Source: Xanthomonas hyacinthi (lineage in GTDB: Bacteria > Pseudomonadota > Gammaproteobacteria > Xanthomonadales > Xanthomonadaceae). Taken from it: a DNA stretch of 44,381 nucleotides. Made by a program: the position numbers and the translations under genes. Position 1 is the first letter of the stretch; every line of letters starts with the position of its first letter. Positions 32,856-40,321 of this stretch are shown in pieces. The notes below the pieces were generated by a model, which saw only the letters and a list, made by a program, of their open reading frames with translations, did not search any database and had not been told where the DNA came from. Location of the stretch: NCBI RefSeq assembly GCF_009769165.1, contig NZ_CP043477.1, forward strand, positions 1 through 44,381. Reading direction: 5' to 3'.

Positions 32856-33140
32856 ATGAGCAAGACTTTGAAAGTGGCCGCCTTTCGTGCCGAGGCCGAT
32901 CACCTGTTTCGACTGGCGAACGTCGATTACCACGCCTGCGTCGGTGCCCACGAGCTGGACAACTGGCGAGCCGTCGCCGGCCGCGTGCTGGCCGAGGTCG
33001 AGCACTGCGAATGCAAGCGCGCTACGCCCTACGACCTGGAGCAGTTCCGCAAGGCTGTCGAGGCCGTGAAGGAACGCATCACCCAGGCCGTCGAGCGCGG
33101 CCAAGCCAAAGCGGCCAACGATTCCCTCTTTAGCGGCTAA
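32856..33140 (+). CDS. Small helical protein under KorC-type control
   Basis: A 94-residue hydrophilic protein, mostly helical (DHLFRLANVDYHACVG, YDLEQFRKAVEAVKERITQAVE), without membrane segments or a domain I can name. The ATG at 32856 has CCGGAG eight bases upstream, within a leader nearly the same as those of klcA and kleA, so it is a real member of the KorC regulon. Its last codons overlap a KorB operator (33129-33141). It sits between oriV and klcA; some IncP plasmids have extra small genes around here, but I cannot tie it to one. A maintenance or host-adaptation role is only suggested by its regulation. Confidence 0.82.
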   Translation: MSKTLKVAAFRAEADHLFRLANVDYHACVGAHELDNWRAVAGRVLAEVEHCECKRATPYDLEQFRKAVEAVKERITQAVERGQAKAANDSLFSG

Positions 33141-33187
33141 AAAGTTTAGCTAAATTGCTTGTCAATTAGGGCATTTTGCCCTATAAT
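33129..33187 (+). promoter_or_regulatory. klcA promoter with KorB, KorA and KorC operators
   Basis: Exact KorB site TTTAGCGGCTAAA (33129-33141), near-exact KorA site GTTTAGCTAAAT (33144-33155, last base off), -35 TTGTCA (33159-33164), KorC palindrome TAGGGCATTTTGCCCTA (33167-33183) and -10 TATAAT (33182-33187); spacer 17 bases. Three repressors can act on one promoter within 60 bases. Confidence 0.9.
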
Positions 33188-33237
33188 TCATTTTGAAGGC
33201 CGGGCATTTCGCCCAGGTCAACAACCGGAGAATTCCG

Positions 33238-33672
33238 ATGAACGACACCCAAGCAAACCAACCCGTCACCGCGTCCCTGGTCGCCAGCAATCGCCGGCTT
33301 ACCTTCCTACCTACTTACTTCGGACCGCGCCTGATGATGCGCGGCGAATCGCTGGTGTATGCCTGGCTGCGCCGGCTCAGTGAAGACTACAACGGCGGGT
33401 TCTGGAACTACTACGAACTGAGCAACGGCGGGTTCTATCTCGCGCCCGAGCTGACTGGCCGGCTGTGCCTGGAGGTCGACGGGAACGGGTACAGCGGCGA
33501 GCTGTCGGCCGATGCGGCCGGCATCGTCGCAACCCTGTTCACCTTGGGCCAGCTTGCCGCTGACAACCAGGGCACGGACGTGGCGGATGTGCTGATCGAC
33601 CGCTACCACTTCCTGCGCGACTTCGCACGCGACCACGCCGAGGCCGCAGAAATCTTCCGAGCGATCGACTAA
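33238..33672 (+). CDS. klcA: KlcA antirestriction protein (ArdB family)
   Basis: A 144-residue ArdB/KlcA-type protein (RP4 about 142). Members block type I restriction enzymes in vivo, helping the plasmid survive entry into new hosts. The family blocks are RRLTFLPTYFGPRLMMRGESLVYAWLRRL, the aromatic stretch GGFWNYYELSNGGFYLAPE and YHFLRDFARDHAEA. The ATG at 33238 has CCGGAG upstream, following a KorC-type leader. klcB starts 47 bases after its stop. It is a neat counterpart to the plasmid's own restriction system. Confidence 0.93.
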   Translation: MNDTQANQPVTASLVASNRRLTFLPTYFGPRLMMRGESLVYAWLRRLSEDYNGGFWNYYELSNGGFYLAPELTGRLCLEVDGNGYSGELSADAAGIVATLFTLGQLAADNQGTDVADVLIDRYHFLRDFARDHAEAAEIFRAID

Positions 33673-33719
33673 AGGGGGCCGGCTCCAGCCGAAAGGCTGG
33701 AGCCACCTGGAGCGCGATC

Positions 33720-35126
33720 ATGGATCATGAAGACAGAACCGACCGGCGCAATGCGGCCATCGAGGCCGGCCGCCTTCTCGCGGATGGGGACGTGGGCGCA
33801 GCCGAGCGCTGCCATGCGTGCGGCGAGCTGCTGCACCCCTACCCCGAGCCCGAATACTGGATGCAATACCCCCTGCCGGGCTGCTGCGTGGTGGACGGCC
33901 TGCGTTTCTGCGACGACGACCGAAAACCGGAGTGCATCGACTCGCACCTGGTCAAGCATCCGACGCCGGCAGCGCCGGCCGCCGTGAAGACCAAGAAACG
34001 CGCCAAGAAGGCCGGGGGCGTCGAGGAGCGACTACGCGAGCGCGACGAGGCGGCGGCGGACCTGGCGGCCGAGCTGCCCGAAGAGCGGGCCGGCCTGCTG
34101 GCGGTCGCGGCCGAGGCCGTGGCCGCTTGTCACGCGGCCGTGCTGGCCAGCGACGGCGCTGCCGCCGAAGCAGCCGCGAATCGTTACGACGCGAGCATTT
34201 GGAAGCTCAACGGCGGCACGTACCAAGGCTGCAAGGATGGCGCGAACCCCGAGGCGGCCGGCACGTTGATCGAGCTGCATTGCAGCGCCGCGCCTAGCGT
34301 GGTGCCGATGTGGGGCCAGTCGGGGGAATTCCTGATGGAGTCGGCCGGCGTGCGCTGCCTGGTGGAAGTCGGCGATGGCTTTGGTTCGCTGCTGGATCGG
34401 CATTTCGCGTTCCATGTCGTTGACCTGGACGGGCCATTTATCTCCGAGACGGGCTACCGTTCGCATTTCGAGACGGCACAGGGCGGGATGACCGTTGACC
34501 AGGTGGCCGCCGCCGTGTTCGCCGGCTATCTCAAAGCGCATCGTCGCTACCTGACAGCCGAAGCGCAAAACAGGCATGCCGCCAAGCCGGTGCGCCCCTG
34601 GCTGGCTGGCATGGCGCAACCGCCCAGGCGGGCGCGGGCCATCGAGCCGGTGGGAGCCGATGACCTGGCCGAACCACTGCCGTCCGGGTTCGTGCTGGTG
34701 GATGCCGTCCTGACCAAGCACCAGGCATTCATCGTCAAGAAGTGGGCCGAAGCTGCGCGCCTGAAAGTCAAGGCGGCCAGGGGGGCCGCCAAGGCCGTGC
34801 CGGCCCGGATCGACGCCAAGGAAGAAGACGTAGCGCCCTCCCCTGCTGCCGAGAGCGACGACGACTACTACGAGGAACCCCCGGCGACAGAGGCGTTTTT
34901 CAAGGGCGTTCGGTGCCAGATCAAGAGCGTCCACCATCCTGTTTTCGCCAAGGACATAGGCAAAAAAGTGGTCGTGACCAAAGTTGCCGCAGACACCCGC
35001 CAGGTGTTCGCGCATGAGGATCGACCCGTAACGTACAAAATCAACCGGAATGGGCGGCGCGTGGTGGATTCAGACCCGCGCTGTATCGAGTCGATTTACA
35101 GCATGGATGCCTTGCGCATCCTATGA
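33720..35126 (+). CDS. klcB: KlcB with KorA-like dimerisation segment
   Basis: A 468-residue protein in the klcA-klcB-korC operon. The N-terminus has Cys/His pairs (CHACGELLHPY at residues 31-41, then CC, CDDD and EC) that could bind zinc; an Ala/Glu-rich linker follows. Around residues 318-342 the segment LPSGFVLVDAVLTKHQAFIVKKW closely matches the C-terminal dimerisation part of KorA and TrbA in this plasmid. The final 80 residues form another small domain (FFKGVRCQIKSVHHPVFAKD). klcB function is unknown; the KorA-like part may let it dimerise or touch the repressors. The start is the ATG at 33720 with GGAG ahead. Confidence 0.88.
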   Translation: MDHEDRTDRRNAAIEAGRLLADGDVGAAERCHACGELLHPYPEPEYWMQYPLPGCCVVDGLRFCDDDRKPECIDSHLVKHPTPAAPAAVKTKKRAKKAGGVEERLRERDEAAADLAAELPEERAGLLAVAAEAVAACHAAVLASDGAAAEAAANRYDASIWKLNGGTYQGCKDGANPEAAGTLIELHCSAAPSVVPMWGQSGEFLMESAGVRCLVEVGDGFGSLLDRHFAFHVVDLDGPFISETGYRSHFETAQGGMTVDQVAAAVFAGYLKAHRRYLTAEAQNRHAAKPVRPWLAGMAQPPRRARAIEPVGADDLAEPLPSGFVLVDAVLTKHQAFIVKKWAEAARLKVKAARGAAKAVPARIDAKEEDVAPSPAAESDDDYYEEPPATEAFFKGVRCQIKSVHHPVFAKDIGKKVVVTKVAADTRQVFAHEDRPVTYKINRNGRRVVDSDPRCIESIYSMDALRIL

Positions 35127-35140
35127 CCAGGAGCAATGCA

Positions 35141-35398
35141 ATGTCAGAGGCAAATATCAGGCTTGAATGCCTGCGGCCCGCAAACGACGGCTGGGAGCAG
35201 CCGACCGGCGAAGAGGTGCGCGAGGCGCTGAAAGCGGCGGGCTTCACGGGAGGCCAAGCCGCGAAAGCCCTCGGGCTGGGGGCGAAGGGCGATAGAACCG
35301 TGCGCCGCTGGATCGGCGGGGATTCGGCCATCCCCTATGCCGCATGGGCCTTGCTGTGCGACTTCGGCAATTTGGGCCAAATCTGGAAAAAGGACTAG
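35141..35398 (+). CDS. korC: KorC repressor
   Basis: An 85-residue repressor, the RP4 KorC length. The helix-turn-helix region is GGQAAKALGLGAKGDRTVRRWIGGDSAIPYAAWALLC. It should bind the 17-bp palindromes in front of the gene at 32856, klcA (its own operon) and kleA. The ATG at 35141 is chosen because AGGAG stands nine bases ahead and because it matches RP4. It starts 14 bases after klcB and is probably cotranscribed with it. Confidence 0.93.
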   Translation: MSEANIRLECLRPANDGWEQPTGEEVREALKAAGFTGGQAAKALGLGAKGDRTVRRWIGGDSAIPYAAWALLCDFGNLGQIWKKD

Positions 35399-35406
35399 CT
35401 AGCCGC

Positions 35407-35419
35407 TTTAGCGGCTAAA
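35407..35419. promoter_or_regulatory. KorB operator after korC
   Basis: Exact TTTAGCGGCTAAA nine bases after the korC stop and about 100 bases before the kleA promoter. It could act on kleA from a distance or serve partition. Confidence 0.88.
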
Positions 35420-35477
35420 GCCATGAATACCCCGGCTGCGCCGGATTTTTACGCCAAGGAAGAAGATTTTCACGGCA

Positions 35478-35535
35478 ATTTAGCTAAACTATCTTCGTTA
35501 AATCAGTTGACAGCTAGGGCATTTTGCCCTATTAT
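35478..35535 (+). promoter_or_regulatory. kleA promoter with KorA and KorC operators
   Basis: Near-exact KorA site ATTTAGCTAAAC (35478-35489, first base off), -35 TTGACA (35507-35512), KorC palindrome TAGGGCATTTTGCCCTA (35515-35531), -10 TATTAT (35530-35535); 17-base spacer. It has the same design and leader as the klcA promoter. Confidence 0.88.
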
Positions 35536-35588
35536 GTTACTTAGAAGGCCGGGCATACCGCTCAGGTCAATAACCGGAGAACCATCCG

Positions 35589-35846
35589 ATGAACAAGGCA
35601 CCGATCATGCCGTGGGTCGATCAACTTGCAGGCGCACCCGCTACCGACTTTCCCGCTCGACGCGATCAAATCGCTGTAGTGATGAACGAAGCAGCGGCGT
35701 TGACAGAGCAAGCAACGGGGTTGCTGAACAAGGCGGCCGAGCTGCGCGCCAAGGCGTACTACGCAGCGTTGAGCCTGGAGGGCGACGCCAAGGGGAAATG
35801 GGGTTATGAGGAAGTAGAGCAGGCGAAGCGCCGAGCTGATTGGTAG
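35589..35846 (+). CDS. kleA: KleA stable-inheritance protein
   Basis: An 85-residue helical protein that matches the IncP KleA/KleC family in size, position and its MPWVDQL opening. The rest is heptad-like helix (IAVVMNEAAALTEQATGLLNKAAELRAKAYYAAL), fitting a helical hairpin. The kle genes help stable inheritance in some hosts, by a mechanism that is not known. The ATG at 35589 has CCGGAG ahead, at the end of the shared leader. RK2 has a duplicated copy (kleC), which is absent here. Confidence 0.85.
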   Translation: MNKAPIMPWVDQLAGAPATDFPARRDQIAVVMNEAAALTEQATGLLNKAAELRAKAYYAALSLEGDAKGKWGYEEVEQAKRRADW

Positions 35847-35853
35847 GAGGAAC

Positions 35854-35873
35854 GCCCCGGAGTGATCCGGGGC
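35854..35873. other. Hairpin between kleA and kleE
   Basis: Perfect eight-base stem GCCCCGGA / TCCGGGGC with a GTGA loop, eight bases after the kleA stop. There is no T run, so it is more likely an mRNA-stabilising or attenuating hairpin than a full terminator. Confidence 0.6.
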
Positions 35874-35962
35874 ATTCGGCCCTGGTGCTGTCACACCAAA
35901 GGCCCAACCATAGGCGCGGTTGCACCCTGCATTGGATAGGCAATGCGAAAAGGGGTCAAGCG

Positions 35963-36286
35963 ATGACGAACATCATCAAGTTTCCAGGCAAGGCCGAGGC
36001 ACCCGCCGAGGTCGCACCGGAGCCGGCAGCGCAGGAGAAGCCAGCGCCTGCCGCGCCGCGCCGGGGCCTGTTCGCGCCCGTGGTCAAGGCCGTTTGGGTT
36101 GTCGTCGTCCTGGTGTGGCCGCTGCTGAAATGGATCGTCTCGATTGACGTGTTTTTTCAGTTCATCCGCATGGTCTACCACTGGAACACGCCGGGCGTTT
36201 TCGCCGGCTGGACGTTCCTCGCGCACTTCGCGGTGCTGGTGGCCTTGACCTATTTCGTATCCATCTACAAGCCCAAAGGAATTTGA
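35963..36286 (+). CDS. kleE: KleE membrane protein
   Basis: A 107-residue protein with a Pro/Ala-rich soluble N-terminus and two membrane segments, VVKAVWVVVVLVWPLLKWIVSI and WTFLAHFAVLVALTYFVSIY. This layout, and the FQFIRMVYHWNTPGVFAGWTF block between them, matches IncP KleE. The opening MTNIIKFPG is also typical. Its role in stable inheritance is not defined. The ATG at 35963 has AGGGG in front. The next gene starts one base after its stop. Confidence 0.87.
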   Translation: MTNIIKFPGKAEAPAEVAPEPAAQEKPAPAAPRRGLFAPVVKAVWVVVVLVWPLLKWIVSIDVFFQFIRMVYHWNTPGVFAGWTFLAHFAVLVALTYFVSIYKPKGI

Positions 36287-36287
36287 C

Positions 36288-36545
36288 ATGACGAAGAACG
36301 CGGCCCGGTTGAACGCCAAGGAGGAAGACGAGCGACGTGAGGCGCTGGCCGTGATTGCGGGCGACCTTGGGCTTGATGCATCGGCCTTGCGCATCGAAAG
36401 CCTCATCGAGAGCCGCCCGGCTGTGTTCTACGACATGCCGGACGGCACTACGCGCAGCGCGTGCAGTCTCGATTCCGAGTGCTGGCGGGAAGCGCTTGCC
36501 AAGGGTGCGGCAGTACGCGCAATCCGCCAGGCAAAGGCGCATTGA
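36288..36545 (+). CDS. Small protein in the kleF position
   Basis: An 85-residue soluble, charged protein directly after kleE. The first half is helical (DERREALAVIAGDLGLDASALRIESLI); the second has YDMPDGTTRSACSLDSECW with two cysteines. It lies where kleF lies in RK2 but is much shorter than the RK2 KleF as I recall (about 176), so I do not give the symbol. Operon structure supports it as a real gene: it begins one base after the kleE stop, and a promoter for korA follows. No function can be stated. Confidence 0.7.
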   Translation: MTKNAARLNAKEEDERREALAVIAGDLGLDASALRIESLIESRPAVFYDMPDGTTRSACSLDSECWREALAKGAAVRAIRQAKAH

Positions 36546-36590
36546 CAGGTGGTCCGTTTTATCGGGCCTTTTTTCCGTGCCAAAGAAAAT

Positions 36591-36636
36591 TTTAGCGGCT
36601 AAAACGCTTGACTCGTGGACAAAGTTTAGCTAAACT
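36591..36636 (+). promoter_or_regulatory. korA promoter with KorB and KorA operators
   Basis: Exact KorB site TTTAGCGGCTAAA (36591-36603), -35 TTGACT (36608-36613), exact KorA site GTTTAGCTAAAC (36624-36635) covering the -10 TAAACT (36631-36636); 17-base spacer. The layout is the same as at trfA, and the korA-incC-korB operon thus represses itself. Confidence 0.92.
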
Positions 36637-36694
36637 TTGTCTTATGGGTGCTGGCTGTCACCAGCTTTTTTTAACTAGGCGCGGAGTCAATGAT

Positions 36695-37786
36695 ATGGGT
36701 GCAATCCATGAAGAAACGGCTAACCGAAGCCCAGTTCCAGGCGTGCATAAAGGGCTTGGACGTGGGCCAGCAGACCATCGAAATAGCGCGGGGCGTGCTG
36801 GTTTTGGGCCAGCCGCAAGCGGCTTTCATCACGTCGCTGGGACTGACCAAAGGGGCAGTCTCGCAGGCCGTGAGCAGGGTGTGGACGGCGTTTTCGTCCA
36901 AGAACGTGCCCCAGGGGTACGAGCGGGTTTCGGCAGTGCTGCCGGAGCATCAGGCGTTCATCGTCAAGAAGTGGGCCGAGGACGCGGCGACAAAGAAGAA
37001 GGAACCCAAGAAATGAAAACCCTGGTCGTCGCTCAACAGAAAGGCGGAGTCGGGAAGACTTCGAGTGTTGTTCACCTGGCGTTCGACTTCCTGGAGCGTG
37101 GCCTTCGCGTTGCCGTGATCGACCTGGACACGCAAGCCAATGCCTCCTTCACCCTGGCGCAGTACAAGATCGAGGCTCGGGCGAGCGGCTTCTTTGGCCC
37201 TGTGCCGGCCGATGGCTGGCGAGGTGCAGCCGCGGCCGATGGCGACGGCGCACGCCTGGCCCTGATCGAAGCAGATCCCGAGCTGGCCAATGCCGTTTTT
37301 CTGCCGCTGGACAAGGCCAAGCAGAACCTGAAAGCCAACCTCAAGGCGCTGGCCGGCCAAGGGTTCGACGTGTGCCTGATCGACACGGCACCCGGCCTTG
37401 GCGTTGCCCTGGTGGCCGCGCTCTACGCAGCCGATTGCGTGCTGTCCCCTATCGAGCTGGAGGCGTACAGCATTCAGGGCATCAAGATGATGCTGACCAC
37501 GATCATGAACGTCCGCAAGGAGAACGCCGGCCTGCAGTTCCTGGGCATGGTGCCGTCCAAGGTAGACGCGAGGAACCCGCGCCATGTGCGCCACCAGGTC
37601 GAGCTACAGGCGGCCTATCCGAAGCTGATGGCGCCGGCCAGCATCGGCCTGCGCAGCAGCATTGCCGACGCCCTGGCGTCCGGGGTGCCCGTCTGGAAGA
37701 TCAGGAAGACCGCCGCCCGCAAGGCCACGCACGAAGTTCGCGCTTTGGCCGCCTATGTTTTTGAAAAGATGGAGATCGCGCAATGA
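36695..37786 (+). CDS. incC: IncC partition ATPase, long and short forms
   Basis: ParA-type Walker ATPase that works with KorB to segregate the plasmid and to strengthen KorB repression. The long form starts at the ATG at 36695 (MGAIHEETANR), 13 bases before korA in another frame: 363 residues (RP4 IncC1 364). The short form starts at the ATG at 37013, overlapping the korA stop: 257 residues (RP4 IncC2 259). The short form begins with the deviant Walker A VAQQKGGVGKTSS, followed by AVIDLDTQANAS and FDVCLIDTAPGLG. The N-terminal extension is read opposite korA codons and is Gly/Ala/Arg-rich, as expected for overprinted sequence. Confidence 0.95.
   Translation: MGAIHEETANRSPVPGVHKGLGRGPADHRNSAGRAGFGPAASGFHHVAGTDQRGSLAGREQGVDGVFVQERAPGVRAGFGSAAGASGVHRQEVGRGRGDKEEGTQEMKTLVVAQQKGGVGKTSSVVHLAFDFLERGLRVAVIDLDTQANASFTLAQYKIEARASGFFGPVPADGWRGAAAADGDGARLALIEADPELANAVFLPLDKAKQNLKANLKALAGQGFDVCLIDTAPGLGVALVAALYAADCVLSPIELEAYSIQGIKMMLTTIMNVRKENAGLQFLGMVPSKVDARNPRHVRHQVELQAAYPKLMAPASIGLRSSIADALASGVPVWKIRKTAARKATHEVRALAAYVFEKMEIAQ
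36708..37016 (+). CDS. korA: KorA global repressor
   Basis: A 102-residue repressor (RP4 101). The N-terminus MKKRLTEAQFQACIKGL and the helix-turn-helix QAAFITSLGLTKGAVSQAVSRVWTAF precede the dimerisation segment GYERVSAVLPEHQAFIVKKW. It binds GTTTAGCTAAAC, three exact copies of which lie at the trfA, korA and kfrA promoters, and cooperates with KorB. It is read within the N-terminal extension of incC in another frame and ends with an ATGA overlap to the short IncC start. The start at 36708 is fixed by the family N-terminus. Confidence 0.96.
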   Translation: MKKRLTEAQFQACIKGLDVGQQTIEIARGVLVLGQPQAAFITSLGLTKGAVSQAVSRVWTAFSSKNVPQGYERVSAVLPEHQAFIVKKWAEDAATKKKEPKK

Positions 37787-38856
37787 GCACCGCCGCAAAC
37801 AAGAAGACCGCCCCCAAGTCGAAGACGCCTGCAAAGGCCGCTCCCGAGGCCGAGGCGAAGCCGCAAGCCGGTGGGCTGGGCCTGGAGGGCATGGGCGACC
37901 TGTCGGCGCTCCTGGCCGGCCCTACGGCCGCCGCGAACGGTGGCGGGCCGCTGGACCTGGACATGGGCCTGATTGATGAAGACCCGCACCAGCCGCGCAC
38001 CGAGGACAACCCCGGTTTCTCCGACGAGAGCCTGGACGAACTGGCCGCCTCGATCCGCCTCCGTGGCGTCAAGACCCCCATTTCCGTGCGCGACAACCCG
38101 GATGCGCCTGGTCGCTACCTCATCAACCACGGCGCACGTCGCTTCCGTGGCTCGAAGCGAGCCGACAAGGCCACGATCCCCGGCTTCATCGACAACGACT
38201 ACAACGAGGCCGACCAGGTGGTGGAGAACCTGCAGCGCAATGAACTGACGGCCCGCGAGATTGCCGATTACATCGGCCGCGAGCTGGCGAAGGGAGTCAA
38301 GAAGGGCGAGATTGCCAAGGCCATCAGCAAGTCGCCCGCCTTCGTGACGCAGCATGCCGCGCTGCTGGACTTGCCCGATCCCATTGCCGAGGCGTTCAAC
38401 TCGGGCCGCGTCAAGGACGTTACCGTGGTCAACGAGCTGGTGACGGCGTTCAAGAAGAAGCCGCAGGAGGTCACGGACTGGCTGGAAGACGAGAACCAGG
38501 AAATCACGCGGGGTTCGGTCAAGCTGCTGCGCGAGTTCCTGGACGACAAGCGCAAGCACGAGGATGACGACCGCGATCCGAATACGGTAGACGTACTCAC
38601 CGGAAAGACGGACGCCGAAGCTGGCGACGGCGAGCAGGGTTCAGGTTCTGACTCCAAGAAGGAAGAGAAGGAGCCCGACCCCGACAAGCTGAAAAAGGCC
38701 ATCGTCCAGGTGCAGCACAACGAACGCCCCGCCCGGCTGATCCTCAACCGTCGCCCACCGGCCGAGGGCTTCGCCTGGTTGAAGTACGAGGATGACGGCC
38801 AGGAGTTTGAAGCCAACTTGAGCAGCGTCACCCTGGTGGCCCTGCTGGAAGGCTAA
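37783..38856 (+). CDS. korB: KorB repressor and partition protein
   Basis: ParB-family protein, 357 residues (RP4 358), that binds TTTAGCSGCTAAA, spreads or slides as a CTP-dependent clamp, and pairs with IncC. The flexible Ala/Lys-rich N-terminus is followed by the ParB core (DEDPHQPRTEDNPGFS, ISVRDNPDAPGRYLINHGARRFRGSK and VVENLQRNELT), the helix-turn-helix (KKGEIAKAISKSPAFVTQHAALL), an acidic linker (residues 260-305) and an SH3-like dimer domain (RPARLILNRRPPAEGFAWLKYEDDGQEFEA). It overlaps incC by ATGA. Confidence 0.97.
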   Translation: MSTAANKKTAPKSKTPAKAAPEAEAKPQAGGLGLEGMGDLSALLAGPTAAANGGGPLDLDMGLIDEDPHQPRTEDNPGFSDESLDELAASIRLRGVKTPISVRDNPDAPGRYLINHGARRFRGSKRADKATIPGFIDNDYNEADQVVENLQRNELTAREIADYIGRELAKGVKKGEIAKAISKSPAFVTQHAALLDLPDPIAEAFNSGRVKDVTVVNELVTAFKKKPQEVTDWLEDENQEITRGSVKLLREFLDDKRKHEDDDRDPNTVDVLTGKTDAEAGDGEQGSGSDSKKEEKEPDPDKLKKAIVQVQHNERPARLILNRRPPAEGFAWLKYEDDGQEFEANLSSVTLVALLEG

Positions 38857-38913
38857 ACAAACCCTGATTCCCCCGCAGGGCCGCGCCCAGGTCAGTCCCA
38901 CGCCGCACCCCAT

Positions 38914-38943
38914 AAGCCCGCCCGCTCCCGGCGGGCTTTTTTT
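38914..38943 (+). terminator. Terminator after korB
   Basis: Stem AAGCCCGCC / GGCGGGCTT with a short C-rich loop, followed by a T run, 57 bases after the korB stop. It ends the korA-incC-korB transcript before the kfrA promoter. Confidence 0.88.
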
Positions 38944-38954
38944 CGTCCCACAGT

Positions 38955-39018
38955 TTTAGCCGCTAAAAAAAGTTTAGCTAAACGCTTGACAGGTAAGAAT
39001 AATAAGAATATTATTCTT
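38955..39018 (+). promoter_or_regulatory. kfrA promoter with KorB, KorA and KfrA-type sites
   Basis: Exact KorB site (38955-38967), exact KorA site GTTTAGCTAAAC (38972-38983), -35 TTGACA (38986-38991), -10 TATTAT (39009-39014), 17-base spacer. The spacer and -10 lie in a perfect palindrome with ten-base arms AAGAATAATA / TATTATTCTT and a four-base centre (38995-39018). The palindrome is AT-rich unlike its surroundings and is the likely KfrA autoregulatory operator. Confidence 0.9.
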
Positions 39019-39051
39019 CTTATCGTATTACTCAACCCGGAGCCGCGCACC

Positions 39052-40068
39052 ATGGAACTCGCCAAAGACACCCGCGACCGCATCTTTGCCGCCGCTGATT
39101 CGCTCTACGAGCAGGCCGGCCGGGCCGCCTTTCCCACGGTCGATGCCGTGCGGAAGGTCGCCCGCGTCAACATGAACGACGCCAGCGCCGGCATGAAGGA
39201 ATGGCGGCGTGCGCAGACCGCCCAGGCGGCCCCGGTGGCCGTCCAGGTGCCCGAGGCCGTTCAGCAGGCCAGCAGCGCCGCGCTGGCGTCCTTGTGGAAG
39301 GAGGCTCAGGAGCTGGCGAACGAGTCCCTTCGGGCTGCGCAAGCGGGCTGGGACGCGGAGCGCATCGAGGCCGAGACGCTGAACAAGCAGATGGCCGATG
39401 CCTACGAGTCGCAGGCGGCCGAGCTGGAGGCGGCGCAGGGCCGCATTGCCGAGCTGGAGGCGGCGGCTCTCCAGGCGGCGGAGCTGGCCGAGGCGAGCCG
39501 GCAGCAGATCGAGGAAGGGCATACCGCCCTGCTGGGCATGCAGCAGCGGGCCGCCGTGGCCGAGGGCCGGGCCGAAGAAATTGAGCGCCGGGCGGGTGAG
39601 CTGCGCGCCGAACTCGATCACGCGCACGCCGAGGCCGAGACTGCCGCCGCCCAGGCCAAGGCCACGGCCGATAGCCTGCGCACCGAACGCGACAAGGTGC
39701 AGCAGCGCCAGGAGCTGGCCGAGGCCGAAGGCGTCAAGCTGGCCGACCAACTGCGCCAGGCTCAGGTCCAGGTCGAGGCGTTGCGGAGCGAGCTGGCCGG
39801 CGTCAAGGCCCGTGCGGAGTCCCAGGCAGAGGCGCACCAGGAGCAGCGCAAGACGGCCGCCCAGGAAGCGGCGCGCATGGTCGAGCGCTTCACTGGTGCC
39901 CAGGCCGAGCGCGACCAGGCGCAGCGGGACGCGGCTGCGGCGCGGGAAGAGGCGGCCGGGCTGCGCGGCCAGCTCGAAGCCTTCAAGGAGCAGCACACGC
40001 AACTGATGGCCGCATTCCGAGACTCGGAAAAAGCCGATAAGGCCGTTTCACGTACCAAAAAGGACTGA
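39052..40068 (+). CDS. kfrA: KfrA coiled-coil DNA-binding protein
   Basis: A 338-residue protein with a short N-terminal DNA-binding domain (residues 1-60, with TVDAVRKVARVNMNDASAGMKEW) and a very long alpha-helical coiled coil (about 75-320) made of Ala/Glu/Gln/Arg repeats such as QAAELEAAQGRIAELEAAALQAAEL. KfrA binds its own promoter and forms filament-like structures that support plasmid stability. The ATG at 39052 follows GGAGCCGCGCACC; longer open frames run back into the promoter and are rejected. R751 KfrA is of similar length. Confidence 0.94.
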   Translation: MELAKDTRDRIFAAADSLYEQAGRAAFPTVDAVRKVARVNMNDASAGMKEWRRAQTAQAAPVAVQVPEAVQQASSAALASLWKEAQELANESLRAAQAGWDAERIEAETLNKQMADAYESQAAELEAAQGRIAELEAAALQAAELAEASRQQIEEGHTALLGMQQRAAVAEGRAEEIERRAGELRAELDHAHAEAETAAAQAKATADSLRTERDKVQQRQELAEAEGVKLADQLRQAQVQVEALRSELAGVKARAESQAEAHQEQRKTAAQEAARMVERFTGAQAERDQAQRDAAAAREEAAGLRGQLEAFKEQHTQLMAAFRDSEKADKAVSRTKKD

Positions 40069-40132
40069 TATTTCGGGGGTTTTGCGCTAAAATGGCATGT
40101 TGTTTGGCAGCTACATCCGAGGGGCAAAAATC

Positions 40133-40321
40133 ATGATCGCAGAGCAGGAACAGACCGAGCGCCGCGCCGTGGTGCAAAGCGCCCTTGCGAGCCAGCGCAT
40201 CGAGGGCTTAGAGCCTGATGCGCAGGCCGTGGCCGACGCCGAGCGCTGGGCGCGTGGCGAGATGACCATCGGTGCCGCCGTGGACCAGTACAAGGCGCGC
40301 ATGCGGCTAGAAATGGCATGA
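40133..40321 (+). CDS. Antitoxin of a Fic module (VbhA-like)
   Basis: A 62-residue helical protein with the Fic-inhibition motif (S/T)xxxE(G/N), here SQRIEG at residues 22-27, followed by DAQAVADAERWARGEMTIGAAV. In class I Fic systems this helix puts a Glu into the Fic active site and blocks ATP. The start ATG at 40133 has GAGGGG ahead. Its stop overlaps the fic start (ATGA), which keeps antitoxin and toxin made together. It follows kfrA by 64 bases and is probably in the same transcript. Confidence 0.88.
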   Translation: MIAEQEQTERRAVVQSALASQRIEGLEPDAQAVADAERWARGEMTIGAAVDQYKARMRLEMA

